Assembly: GCF_030052815.1 (NCBI RefSeq)
Contig: NC_079502.1
Span: 3,558,885-3,622,884 of the forward strand
DNA from: Hevea brasiliensis
Taxonomy: Eukaryota > Streptophyta > Magnoliopsida > Malpighiales > Euphorbiaceae
Direction of reading: 5' to 3'
DNA length: 64,000 nucleotides
Shown here: positions 21,722 through 33,215 of the stretch, in pieces
Numbering within the stretch: the stretch's first letter is position 1
Layout of the letters: every line of letters begins with the position of its first letter
Notes under the pieces: generated by a model
What the model was told of the DNA's origin: nothing
Seen by the model: only the letters and a program-made list of their open reading frames with translations
Databases searched by the model: none
Made by a program: the position numbers and the translations under genes

Positions 21722-24413
21722 TGTCGCAAGGTAATTTGCAGTTGCCTCGATGAAGCTCTTCACCGAAGTGGGTAAAGTGAGGAGTCGCCACTTTAATTTT
21801 GAGGGAATTTAAAGAAAATCATTTGTGAAAATAGATTAAAAAAAACCACTTCGAAAATAGAAATTCTAGGTTCAAGGTCCGTATACAGGCGGGGAAGGTG
21901 TTAGGCACCCTGCCTTGTCTCTCAACGAGGGTAAACATATTTAATGATATGCTCTTTATAGGTTAAAAAGATAATTAGAGGGTTAGGATAGTGATGATGT
22001 TAATCCTTTGTACGGCATAAAGGAATATTTGATATTTCACTTATTTTGGGTTGCCCAAGAACACGAGTTCACAAGATGGCCCTTTAGTGAATAGGTATCG
22101 AGTAAAGTTATCTTGTGTATTGGAGTTGTGTTATTTTAATTTGGATTTTATTAAGAGAGCTCGAATAAGAAGTTTCTACCGCTCTCTAGGTATGTTTTTT
22201 AGAGTTTTAAGCAGGAGATTTCAGATACGAACTCTCCTCTGAACTTCGTGTACATTATTAAGATTTTGGAGAAAATCGGGTAAGAACTCTCTCTCGATCT
22301 CCTAAAATATTTTGTTTAAAATTTTGAGTAAAGGGTCTCGGATAAGAACTCTCCTTCAATCTCCGTGTTTTATTTAAATTTGAATGAGAATCGGGTTTAA
22401 AGTTTTGAGTGAAGGATCTCGGATAAGAACTCTCCTCCGATCTCCGCCTATTAAAATTTTTGACTGAGAATCGGGTAAGAACTCTCTCCCGATCTCTTAA
22501 AGTATTCGGTTTGAAGTTTTAAGTGGAGGATCTCGGATAAGAACTCTCCTCCGATCTCCGTGTTTTATTTAAATTTTGAATAAGAATCAGGTAAGAACTC
22601 TCCCCCGATCTCTTAAAGTGTTTGTTAGGATCGTATATCGTAAGGACCTTGAACTAAGGATTCTGGATCCTGAAGGCACCAGAAACCCGCGCAAAGCTTC
22701 TCTTAACTCACTGATGCCTTATAACTAAAGGGTGGATATAAGACCGAACTTCTCGCCGATCGCCTATGTGATTGCCTTATTAGAGCTCTTTGACTGGCGA
22801 TATCCGATCTCTTTTGGTTACTAGTCCGGGACTCGATCTCATCTTGATTCCCACTCTATTATGTTATCTTCTGGGCTCATTTCGTAGCCTGACCTCATAA
22901 CTTATTCCTCTGATTTACTATTCGGCCTTTTGTTATTTTTATTTGTTCGAAAACTTTCACGTTAAGATACTTCTACCAATATTTTTTAAGTTACCTACAA
23001 TTTTCCCACAACCAGAACACCTATTTTCAAAGGAAATGAAAACTAAGAAGAAATAAATAAAGCTTACGAATGAATAGAAGAAATAGACTCAGGAAATAAC
23101 TATTGGCCTATATAATCTACGCTAGGATTTTAGTGTGACTGAAAATAATAGAATTTTCAAGAATAAGAATAGATAAAATAAAACACGAGCATTCAGCAAA
23201 ATGACAGTCTAGACACTTACCTGTGAGAGGTTGAGGCTATTGAATTAATTCTGAAACCACAAATATAGTAGAGTTGAAAGCTGATGGTTGAAGGACTAAC
23301 GCTTAGTTCGAAGTAACGAGAACTAGGTCGAAATGCAGTTGAGCCGAAGCGACGGTAACTGGGTCAGAATGAAGTCAAGCTTGGAGAATAATATGCTGAC
23401 GTTAGGGCGATGAAGATGAAACTGAACAAAAAATGGTCTCGCAGAGTAATGAACCGACACTGAAAATGAAGAATTTCAGGGTCCAAAACTCCTTCAATGG
23501 AGATACTTAAGAAAACTGGTTTCTGAAGTTTCTCGATTCTATGATAGCTTAGAATGGCAAAGAAGCAAGACTGAATCAAATTTCAGAGCCTTTCCACTAT
23601 AATCACCACCACCTTTTTGTCCGTCCCTTCTACAGTATTACATGCAGGTATTTACAGGGAACGGGTGCTCCTTATGAAGGGTCAGGATCTCATCAGAAAA
23701 GACGGAGGGTTTAGATTCAAAAGGACACAATCCGACGTCTGAGAATTAAAGAGAATCAAAATGGAGGGTTGAGATTTCATTCAGAACATCCATCCTTTCT
23801 TCTCTTAATCCAACGGCTCAGGTCTTGCCTTACAAGATGGATCCGAGGGCTGGGAATGAAAAGTGCCGATCTTGTTGTCTACTTTTTGATCTAAGGGCTC
23901 TAGGTTCATCCTTACAAGTATGATCAACGGTGGAGATCGAGGTGTATAGAACTGCCATAACTGTTTTGGCGTCTATCAACTAGGTAGGCATTTCTGCAAC
24001 TGAGGTGTGCGGTGAAGATTTAATCCGCCTGCAATGCTTTAACTAACTCAACTCTGATTATGAAGAGAGTTGATTGAAAGTTATTTTAATCCCTCCGTGC
24101 TTTCCGATCTCTATTTCTTTCACTCTCCCTATTATGACCCTCTCCTTTTCTGACCTCTCTAGTATCAGGTCCCTTCTCATTCCCCAATCTCTCCCATTCT
24201 AGATCTTTCTTGTTATCTGACCTGCCTTGGTCAAAGCAATTAATTCATCAGTTACCAATGCATACACTTCGGTTTTTGCATGCAATAAATGCTCAAGCCT
24301 TATATATATACACCAACGAGAAATCCCCTTCATACTTCACTTCTCCTCCTCCAGTTTCTCCATTTCTCCAATTCTAGCTTCTCCAGTAACAATTCTGATT
24401 ATGGTTGTCGACA
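21722..24413. repeat. LTR-like block LTR1 (2.7 kb)
   Basis: Ends are TGTCGCAAGG (left) and GGTTGTCGACA (right), so TG...CA holds on either strand. Read on the minus strand it ends next to the PBS and ORF1-gag-pol of D, so it serves as the 5' LTR of D. Yet its TATA/AATGCTCA promoter module (AATGCTCA 24288-24295, TATA from 24300) points to the right, into cassette A. It contains seven subrepeats around 22220-22600 with (G/A)TAAGAACTCTC cores. LTR2 is a diverged copy in inverted orientation. Boundaries are uncertain by about 20 bp. Confidence 0.7.
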
Positions 24414-24976
24414 TCATATTTCGGCCGATCACCGAAGTCAATGGACTTTGAAAATCGACCCCCCAGTCGACATTCTTCGGTTACAAGTGACTCGGTCATG
24501 AAATAAACCGATCCCACATTTAGTCGATTGTTTTTCGATCTCTCATCAAAGGAGATCGAACCAATATCAGGTCTCTATGCCATCCAGTCTTATTTTCGAT
24601 CTCTTCTTCACAAATATAGTTGAAAGTCGTTTAGCTAACACTAAGATTGGGTTCCTCACTTGTATGTCTTAGACATTCCTTAAAACAAAGTTAAGGTTTT
24701 AGTCCGACTTAATGGTGATTCTGATCTTAAGAATTCAAATTAAGCCTTTCCAATTTTAAGGTTCTAAAGTTTTACCCGGTGTTTGGTCTCGGCTTAAGCC
24801 GATCTCGTGCTTACAATGTTTTTCTGACCTTTTATACTTAGATTAATACTCGCTTTTAAGTTTGATGTTCTAATGTGTTCAAACAATCAAGCACTCATAC
24901 AATTTGGACGCTTTCCGATCTCATTAAGAAATTGAACAAAAGGGGTTTCATTTCATCTTAAAATAAAAGTGACAGG

Positions 24977-25852
24977 TCATTCGTCTCCAGGTACATTTTC
25001 ATTTCGCTCATCCTCTCTCTCTCTTTTGGTTTCCTCCTCGCTCCCCTCTTCGTCTCTAGGAGCAAGATCCACCATCCAGGAGAAGTCTTCCCCAGGATAA
25101 TGCCTCTCGAGCTCGGCTAAAAGATCGCTGTGTGCATTCACGTAAGCACCAGCTTCCCTCGTCACAGCCTCTTCTTCTTTCACTTTGAGTTCTTCGGTAA
25201 GGCGAGCGACGTCGGCAGTTCGGAGCGCTCGAGCTTCTCCAAGTTCACGAGCCTATTCGGCCAACTTAGCCTCGTAGGATTTCATCCGACCTTCGATTTC
25301 AGCAATATAGTCCTGGGCAGATGAACGGGCGGAAGCTGCATCCTGGACTGCTTTCAGAATTTCTTGCCTCAGAAGATGAGCCTTTTTCCTGACTATATGC
25401 TGATTCACCAGGTTCTCTACGCTCAAACTCATTGTCTGAGCCAGGAGATCATCAATGCTATATGGGGTCAGCCTATTCCGGTCCTTCTGGAGGCATATGG
25501 TACCACCCAAAACTTTGGCCAAGCCCGGATTCTCCCGAACTGATCGGTTCTTCTCTAGAGAGTGAATGAGGACCTGGGCACCATGAGAAAGGGTCCTCAC
25601 AGTAGGTTGGGCAGACCCCCCTTCCGCACTTGAAGAAATAGGTAGAGGTGGTGGTTCTTCTTGTCGAGGAGGATAAGGAGCTACCTCTACTTCTGGGATC
25701 GATTGTCCCAAAGGTCGGGACGAGTCTCCCAGCACTTCTCCCGAATCTCGCCTTGGCGCCTGTGATGCCACGGCGATCTTCATTTCTCATACCTTTTGAG
25801 AGGCTTCTCTTTTTCGTTTGCGGCTCTCCTTTGCGCCTTCGCCTCCAGCCAT
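24977..25852 (-). pseudogene. Cassette gene exon 2, copy A: coiled-coil protein, disrupted
   Basis: Starts MAGGEGAKESRKRKRE after an acceptor ending TGTGCAG. The middle block (TVRTLSHGAQVLIHSLEKN, YSIDDLLAQTMSLSVE) and the coiled coil match copy B. There is a stop near 25787 (TGA) after the basic start, and another near 25253 (TAG), where the frame then continues as ARELGEARALR to the acidic tail. It ends NENVPGDE, a shorter tail than in B. Confidence 0.65.
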
Positions 25853-25905
25853 TTCTGCACAGAAAAACAGTTAGTGAGATTACCTAAGTCGGGAGACTAA
25901 AGATT

Positions 25906-26798
25906 TAGGTTATATCGATCCCGGGTCCAAGGTCAGAGATCTGCAGTTCATAATCTTCATTGGCGATTATCTGAATCAACCACCATCTCAGTTCGGCCAT
26001 AACAGCGTATAAGCATGAATATTTGTGAGCGGCCACCTGATCCTTTAATTCCATTACCATGGCACCCTCGTCCCTATTAAAGGCGATCTTCTTTGGAATT
26101 GATGGGACCAGATATTGCCAACTATGGGGAAAACCCTCAAAACTGCTCGGAATCTTGCTCCTCAACATAAAGAAGCGATTCTTCTAATTCTTCAGTGAAG
26201 AGGGGAGGTCGGTAAAAAGCACGCAATGCAGTTTGGCTTGGAAGAACCAGTATTCATCGCCCTTTCGACGAGTAAGCCTATGCAACTTGGTAAAAACTTT
26301 GCTGTAGGCTCAAGCTTTTTGGCCGGGCATAAGCCTTTAAAAGCCACCAGAATTTGCCATGAGTTCGGATGCACTTGGGCTACACATACGTGGTGGAACT
26401 TCAGAACGTCCTTAAAGAAGTCATCAAGGGGGAACCAAAAGTCCGGCTTTTAATTGCTCTTCATACACCATGATCGCATCATTTTCTTCAAAGAAGTGAT
26501 CGGCTCGGAGATCACCATGGCATCTGATAAGCTCGTAAGAGTCGGTCCAAAGGTTGTACTCTTGATTAATGGATTGTAGATCGGTTTCCTGGAGGATTGA
26601 CGGCAACTCGTCCACAGGAAGATTTTCTCTCCCAGAGGAAGATGTTTGTCTTGATTGGGCCGCTCGACCGTGGGCTGAAGCAGAGGTCGTAGGAGGCTCA
26701 GGTCGCCCACTTGGCCTGACCACCTCAACTTCGTCCGATGTCCACGAGATATGGACGGAGGGGGGGCTCGCCGCTCTCTGACCCTCGGCACCGCTCAT
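25906..26798 (-). pseudogene. Cassette gene exon 1, copy A: transposase-like domain, disrupted
   Basis: ATG at 26798-26796, MSGAEGQRAASPPS as in copies B and C. The conserved block LPSILQETDLQSINQEYN ... CHGDLRADHFFEEND is intact, then the frame changes at about 26424 after LLVPP. Further blocks (VHPNSWQILVAFKGL, FMLRSKIPSSFEGFPHSWQYL) are recognisable down to SDLGPGIDIT, followed by TAA. The end is close to the expected splice donor. Confidence 0.65.
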
Positions 26799-26956
26799 TT
26801 TCACAGAAAAACAAAAGAGGTTTAACTAAAAAAGGATCAAAACCCTTACTGGAATGTGGTCGGTGCCGAAAAAAACTTGAAGAAACGAGAGAATGTTGAA
26901 GTTGCTAGTAGAGCGCTGAAAGTGACATAGGGGAGCAACTGATGGACCCTTCCCCT

Positions 26957-26964
26957 ATTTATAC
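26957..26964 (-). promoter_or_regulatory. TATA box of cassette gene, copy A
   Basis: TATAAATA on the minus strand 166 bp before the ATG, with the AATGCTCA-like motif upstream, matching copies B and C in sequence and spacing. Confidence 0.65.
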
Positions 26965-27255
26965 CCGTTTGAGCATTCAATGCTCACAGAGTCCCAAGCA
27001 ACGCATCGGTTAGCGGAATCAGCCTGCTTTCCTGATACGTCACGGGAAGGTTCCAGAAACACAATAAATAAAATCGAATAAAATGAGATTGGTTAGTTAG
27101 GGCTGTTAGATTGGGCAAATGTTCAAAGTCACAGATCGACTAATGACGATTTAGTTAGAGATCAGATCGGATATGCACATTAGAGATAGGAAAAATAACC
27201 AATGCAATAATTAAATAATAACCTTCAAATAAAATTTCATTTCATTTCCAAAAGT

Positions 27256-27352
27256 TCAGATTACATCATTTGGGTGATCCCAAGAGAATGGATTACATCA
27301 TAGAACCTTTAAAGATCATATTACATCATTTGGGCGATCTCTAAAGATCAGC
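27256..27352 (-). repeat. 32-bp palindromic tandem repeat, copy A
   Basis: Three diverged units with TTACATCATTTGGG-GATC cores, the reverse of those in copies B and C. Confidence 0.65.
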
Positions 27353-27817
27353 ACTACATCTTACCTAGTAAGGACCTATGTCAAAGCCTAGTCTTGTGGC
27401 TGAAATAAAAGATGTGTTTGATCAGAAAGCTCGCCACAAGTATTGGATAGATATGCAGCTCAGATGGGGTGACTATAACTCTCATGATGGTGAGCGGAGT
27501 CATCGTCGATGTCATCAACCAGAACCGAGTTGCAGTTGGGATGCCCGATGTAGTGAGGAGCCAAATGAACTTCAAGAGGCGGTCACCGATATTAAGATTG
27601 AAATTAGCAGTCCTCTTGCCCGAGATCAGTTTACCGATTATATCGGTTGACCGATTCGAGATCGGCATGATCGTCATTTTCAATCCTGATCGGTAAATTA
27701 GTCTAGTTCCTTCACTGTCATTAGATACAGTTCTCATGATTCTCCGATCATCGAGATTTTAAATTTTCAGGCGAGGGATAAAGAAAATAGTCAGAAAAAG
27801 ATCAAAAGCAGTCACCA

Positions 27818-30317
27818 AAGTCGGAATTGTTACCAGAGAAGCTAGAACAGGAGAAATGGAGAAATGGAAGGAGAAGAAATGAAGTGTGGAGGAGTTTCCT
27901 CGCTGGTGCATATATATAGAGCCTGAGCATTTATTGCCTACGAAAACTGAAGCGGATGCATCGGTAACCGAAGAATTAATTGCTTTAACTAAGGCAGGTT
28001 GGATAAAGAGGAAAGTTCTAGATGGGAGAGATTGGGAAGCGATGAGGGACCAGATATAAGAAAGATCTGAGAGGAAGAGGGTCATAATTGAGAGATCGGA
28101 AACAATAGAGATCAGAAAGCACGAAGAGGATGAGATGACTTCCAATAACTCTCTACATAATCAGAGCCGAGGTAGTTAAAGCTTTGCAGGCGTGATCAAA
28201 TCTTCACCGCACGCCTCATTTGCAGAATCGTCCACATTGCTGACAGACGCTAAGACAGTTATGGCAGTCCTGTACATCTCAATCTCCACCGTTGATCTTA
28301 CTTGTAAGAACGAACCCGGAGCCCTTGGATCAAAAAGTAGACGACAGGATCGGTGCATTTTATTCCCGGCCTTCGGATCCATCTTGACAGGAAAGACCCT
28401 GAGCCGTTGGATTAAAAAAAGAGAAAGGACAGATATTCTGAATAGGATCTCAGCCGTCCATTTTGATTCTCTTCAATTCTCATACATCGGATCATGTCCT
28501 TTTAAATCCAAACCTTCCGTCTCCCTAGAGGAGATCCTAACCCTTTATTAGGAGCACATATTCCCTATAAATACCTGCATGCAATACTGTAGAAAAGGAG
28601 GGGGGGTGGTGGTGGTGATTATAGTGGAAGGGCTCTGAAATTTAATTCAGTCTTGCTACTTTGCCATTCAGAAATTAGTTTTCTTAAGTATCTCCATTGA
28701 AAGAGTTTTCAAACCCTGAAATCCTTCATTTTTAGCCTATTCATCACTCTGCTATATTATTTCCATTCAGTCTCGTCTTCATCACCCCAACATCAGTATA
28801 TTATTTTCTAGGCTTGATCTCATTTTGACCCAGTTTCCGTCGCTTTGGCTCAACTGCATTCTAACCTGGTTCTCGCAATCTCGAAGTAAGCATTGGTCCC
28901 TGTACCACCAGCTTTCAACTCCACAATATTTGTGATCTCCGGAGTCGGTTTGATAGCCTCGACCTCACACAGGTAAGTGTCTAGACTGTCACTTTGCCGA
29001 ACACTCGCGTTTTACTTTCTCTGCTTTTATTCACGAAATTTTCATTAAGTTTAGTTATACTAAAGATCCCCACGTGGAGCCTTCAGGCCGATAGTTATTC
29101 TCTTGAGTTTACTCTTTCTATTCATCAGTTCACGTTATTTATTCGTTCTTAGTTTTTATTTCCTTCGAATATAGGTGTTCTGATTGCGGGTAACTTGTAG
29201 GTAATTTAATAAAATGTTAGTAGCAGTATCCTAATGTGAAAGTTTCTTTTGAATAAATAAAAATAATAAAAGAATGAATAGGGAATCAGAGGAAAAGTTA
29301 TGAGGTCAGGCTACTAAGCGAGTCTAAGAAATAGCATAATAGAGCGGGAATCGAGAAAAGATTGGACCCCAGACTAGTAACCGAAAAAGATCGGATATAG
29401 CCAGCCAAAGAGTTCGGACAAGGTGGTCATATACGAGATCAGTGAAAAGTTCGGTCTTATATCACTAACACTTAAAGAGGTCGGGGAAAAGTTCTTACAC
29501 TATCTTCATTCAAATTGAAACACAGAGGTCGAGGGAGAGTTCTTACCCGATCCTCATTCAAATAAAAAACATGGAGGTTGGAGGAGAGTTCTTATTCGAG
29601 ATCCTTCTTTAAAATTTTTGAACCAAACACAGAGGTCGGGGGAGAGTTCTTACTCGATCCTCATTCAAATAAAAAAATGGAGATCGGAGAAGAGTTCTTA
29701 TCCGAGATCCTTCATCAAATTTTAAACCAAACACTTTAAGAGATCAGGAGAGAGTTCTTACCTGATTCTTGTTTAAATCAAACAGGGAGATCGGAGGAGA
29801 GTTCTTATCCAAAATCTCCCGCTTACAACCCTTGATAAAACATATCTAAAGACCGAGAGAAGCTCCCCGCCCAAGCTCTCTTAGCAAAATCCAAACCAAG
29901 CGACACAACCCCAATACACGAGACAACTTCACTCAAACACCTATTCACTAAAGGGCCATCTCATGAACTCGTGTTCTTGGGCAACCCAAAATAAGTGAAA
30001 TATCAAACATTCCTTTATTTTTGCATAAAGGATTAATATCATCACTATCCCAATCCCCTAATTACCCTTTTAATTTATGAAAGAGCATAATATTAACTCT
30101 GTTTACCCTTGTTGAGGGACAAGGCAAGGTGCCTAACACCTTCCCCGCCCGTATATGGACCCCGAACTTAGAATCTCTGTTTTCGAAGTGGTTTCTTTCT
30201 AATTTATTTTCACAAGTGGTTTTCTTTAATTTCCCTCAAAATTAAAGTGGCGACTCCTCACTTTTCCCACTTCGGTGAAGAGCTTAGTCCAAGCAACCAC
30301 AAAATACCTTGCGACAA
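27818..30317. repeat. LTR-like block LTR2 (2.5 kb) at the centre of the mirror structure
   Basis: Homologous to LTR1, inverted. Right end ...CCTTGCGACA (30316). Left end next to GTCACCA. The right part holds the AAGGTGCCTAACACCTTCCCC and GTGGCGACTCCTCAC blocks known from Tat-type LTR ends. Its TATA module (TATATATA 27911-27918, TGAGCATT 27924-27931) points left, into A. Seven subrepeats with GAGAGTTCTTA cores lie at 29470-29830. Cassette arms start with the same TGGTGACTGC motif at both of its ends. Confidence 0.7.
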
Positions 30318-30784
30318 TGGTGACTGCTTTTGATCTTTTTTCGAATGTTTTCTTCACCCTTCGCCTGAAAATTTACGATCTCGGCGATCGGAGAACCATG
30401 AGGACAACATCTAATGACAGTGAGGGAACCGGACTAATTTACCGATCAAGATCAAAAGTGACGATCGTGTCGATCTCGAATCGGTCTACTGATATAATCG
30501 GTGAATCGATCTCGGGCAAGAGACTGCTAATTTCAATCTCAATGTCGGTGACCGCCGCTTGAAGTTCATTTGGCTCCCCACCATATCGGGTGTCCTGACT
30601 ACAGCTCGATTCTGGTCGATGACATCGACGATGACTCCGCTCACCATCATAAGAGTCATAGTCACCCTATCTGAGCTGCACATCTATCCAATACTTGTGG
30701 CTGGCTTTCTGATCAAACACATCTTTTGATTCAGCCACAAGACTAGGCTTTAACATAGGCCCTTACTGGGTAAGATGTAGTACT

Positions 30785-30885
30785 AATCTTTAGAGATCGC
30801 CCAAATGATGTAATTTGATCTTTAAAGATTCCCTTAATGATATAATCCGATCTCTTGAGATCGCCCAAATAATGTAATCCAACCT
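30785..30885 (+). repeat. 32-bp palindromic tandem repeat, copy B
   Basis: Three full units, GATCTTTAGAGATC / GATCTTTAAAGATT / GATCTCTTGAGATC, each followed by a CCC(A/T)(A/T)AATGATGTAAT-like spacer. Confidence 0.75.
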
Positions 30886-31172
30886 TTTGAAAATGAAATG
30901 AAATTTTATTTGAAGGTTATTATTTAATTATTGCATTAGTTATTTTTTCGATTTCTGATGTGCATATCCGATCTGATCTTTAACTAAATCGTCATTAGCC
31001 GATCTGTGGCTTTCAAAGTTTGCCCAATCCGAAAACCCTAGCTAACCGATCTCATTTATTTGATTTTATTATTGTATTTCTAGAACCTTCCCGCAACATG
31101 TCAGGAAAGCAAGCTGATTCCGCTAACCAATGTGCCGCTTGGGACTTTGTGAGCATTAAATGCTCAGACGGG

Positions 31173-31180
31173 TATAAATA
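31173..31180 (+). promoter_or_regulatory. TATA box of cassette gene, copy B
   Basis: TATAAATA 163 bp before the ATG at 31336, with AATGCTCA just upstream, as in copy C. Confidence 0.7.
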
Positions 31181-31335
31181 GGGGGAGGGTCAATCAGTTG
31201 CTCCCTTATGTCATTTTTAAAACTTTGCAAGCAATCTTAGCATTCTCTCGTTTCTTCAAGTTTTTCCAGCACCGATCACATTCCGGTAAGGATTTTGATT
31301 CTTTTCTTAGTTAAACTTCTTTCATTTTCTTGAAA

Positions 31336-32207
31336 ATGAGCGGCGCATAGGGTCAGAGGGCTGCGAGCCCACCTTCCGTCCATGTTTCGTGGACCTCAGA
31401 AGAGGGCGATGTAATTAGATCAAGTGGTCGAACCCTGACCCTCATTAGGTTCTTGATCATTGCGGGCCAGGCGAGCATCTTCCGTAAGAGAAAACGCGAT
31501 GGATGAGTTGCCTTTGGTCCTGAGAGAAACCAATCTTCAATCTATAAGTCAGGAGTACAATCTGCAGATCAACTCCTTTAAATTGATCAAATGCCACGGC
31601 GATCATCGGGCCGATCACTTCTTCGATGAGAGCGATCTCATCATGGTGTATGAAGACCAGCTGAAGGCCAAGCTCTATTTTCCTTCGAACGAATTTTACA
31701 AGGCCGTCCTAAAGTTTCACCACGTCTCGGTAGCTCAAGTGTATCCGAACTCCTGGCGGACTCTAATAGCTTTCCAAGGCCTCAGCCGAGCTAAGGGACT
31801 AGAACCCACAACTAAAGTCTTTGTCGAGCTACATAAGCTTGCCCGAAGGAAGGATGATGAGTTCTAGTTCTTTCAGGCTAAGCCTAATTGCTCCCCCTTT
31901 ACCGATCTCTCTTCTTCATTGAAGAATTGGAAGAACCGATTCTTTATTTTGAGGAGCAAGATTCGGAAAGGCTTTGAGAGTACACGGAGTTGGCAACACC
32001 TAGTCGCTTTGATCTCGAAGAAGATCGCCTTAAATAAGGACAAAGACGTCGTGGTGAAAGAGTTAAAGTCTCAGGCGTCCACCTAGAAATTCTTTTGCTT
32101 AGACACGGTGATGGCCGAACTGAAGTATTGGATGATGCAGCTGATTACTGACGAAGAATGCGAGCTTCAGCTCTCTGACCTCGGCCCTGGTACTACCCAT
32201 ATCTCTG
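31336..32207 (+). pseudogene. Cassette gene exon 1, copy B: transposase-like domain, disrupted
   Basis: The ATG is followed after three codons by TAG (GAG in copies A and C). The frame is open again from about 31460 to 31867, with the LPLVLRETNLQSISQEYN, CHGDHRADHFFDESD and FHHVSVAQVYPNSWRTLIAFQGL blocks, until TAG at 31865-31867 where Trp is expected. Later blocks (FFQAKPNCSPF, NWKNRFFILRSKI, VMAELKYWMMQLI) run to the donor at 32208. The family resembled is the gypsy-associated Transposase_28 (PF04195) domain; catalytic residues for it are not known to me. Confidence 0.65.
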
Positions 32208-32250
32208 GTCTCTGAATCTTAGTGAACTCTTTGACTTCTTCTTTGTGCAG
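32208..32250 (+). other. Short intron of cassette gene, copy B
   Basis: GTCTCTGAATC at the donor, a pyrimidine-rich stretch and TGTGCAG at the acceptor, 43 bp. Splicing joins the last base of exon 1 to AT of exon 2 and keeps the frame through ATGGCGAGC. Copy C has the same intron (7365-7407) and splices in frame as well. At 43 bp it is shorter than most plant introns, so the donor could lie further upstream. Confidence 0.5.
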
Positions 32251-32252
32251 AT

Positions 32253-33215
32253 ATGGCGAGCGGCGATGCTTCCAAGGAGAGTCGCAAGCAAAAGAGGGAG
32301 GTCTTTAGAAAAGTGCAGGTGATGAAAGGGGCCACCATTGCTGATGCTCAGACCCCTCATTGTGAATTTGTAGAGTTGCCGAGCTCTCCTCCCCATTCTC
32401 AGGAGCAATCGATCTCTGAGGTAGAGGTCGTCGCTCCTGCTCCTCAGCAAATCGAGCTTCCGCCTCCCCCACCTCCTCCGATCTCTTCCAATGTGGAAGG
32501 GGAATCTTCGGGTCCTACGGTTAGGACACTTTCTCGGGGTGCTCAACTTCTTATCCAATCGCTGGAAAGGAACCTCTCTACAAGGGGGAATCCCGACCTG
32601 ACCAAAGTCATGGGAGCTTCCATCTGCTTCCAAAAAGATCGAAACTGGTTGGCAGAGGAGAGCATGGATGATATCTTAGCTCAGACAATGAGCTTAGGCT
32701 TAGAGGCCATTGCAAATAAGCACGTACTCAGAGAGAAAGCCCATGCCTTAAAGAAGGAAATCCTTAAGGCGGTCCAAGATGCCTCAACTGCACAAGCTCA
32801 GCTCTCCTCTACTAACGACTACATTGCCAGAATGGAAGATCGGATGAAGCATTATGAGGAGAGGATAGCGGAGGTGGAGCGAGAACTTGAAGACTCCCGA
32901 GCTAGTCAGTCTGTCGATCTCGCTCGTTATGCTGAAGACCTTCGGGCGAAGGAGGAAGAGCTCCGAGCCAAGGATGACGAACTCCAAGCTAAGGAAGAGG
33001 AGAGCACCACAAAGGAGGCTGGGGCTTATGTAAACGCCCATAATGACCTTCTGGCTGAGCTGAGGAAGCGATATCCTAAAGAGGACTTCTACTGGATGAA
33101 TGAGCTCACCCCAGAGGTTGAAGATGAGAGCAACGAGGAGCCAGAGAGAGAGAGAGAGAATGAGAGAAATGATGTACCTAGAGAACAGGCTGGGGGAGAC
33201 CCTCCAGCCGAATGA
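32253..33215 (+). CDS. Cassette gene exon 2, copy B: intact coiled-coil frame, 320 codons
   Basis: An uninterrupted frame from ATG to TGA. Residues 1-30 are basic (KESRKQKREVFRK), 50-90 Pro-rich with a PPPPPPP run, and 95-155 form a conserved globular-looking block (TVRTLSRGAQLLIQSLERN, MDDILAQTMSLGLEAI). From 155 to 255 a heptad-rich coiled coil follows, then repeats of (R)AK(D/E)EEL and an acidic, Glu/Arg-rich tail ending PPAE. No known catalytic motif. In copies A and C the same frame is broken. It is likely the second exon of the transposase-like gene rather than a stand-alone protein, because the frame continues through the acceptor. Confidence 0.6.
   Translation: MASGDASKESRKQKREVFRKVQVMKGATIADAQTPHCEFVELPSSPPHSQEQSISEVEVVAPAPQQIELPPPPPPPISSNVEGESSGPTVRTLSRGAQLLIQSLERNLSTRGNPDLTKVMGASICFQKDRNWLAEESMDDILAQTMSLGLEAIANKHVLREKAHALKKEILKAVQDASTAQAQLSSTNDYIARMEDRMKHYEERIAEVERELEDSRASQSVDLARYAEDLRAKEEELRAKDDELQAKEEESTTKEAGAYVNAHNDLLAELRKRYPKEDFYWMNELTPEVEDESNEEPERERENERNDVPREQAGGDPPAE

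Larger units (their letters stand above)
24414..27817 (-). mobile_element. Cassette copy A, minus strand (left arm of mirror structure)
   Basis: An inverted, more diverged copy of cassette B. On the minus strand it starts TGGTGACTGC (27817-27808), holds the leader, 32-bp palindromic repeats, TATA box, two exons and a 3' tail, and ends at a TGTCGACA next to LTR1. Flanking blocks LTR1 and LTR2 are inverted relative to each other. Confidence 0.7.

Noticed and set aside
27378..27737. Overlapping frames of 75-118 codons in the cassette A leader
   Set aside because: Frames are not kept in copies B and C; the region is upstream of the TATA box.
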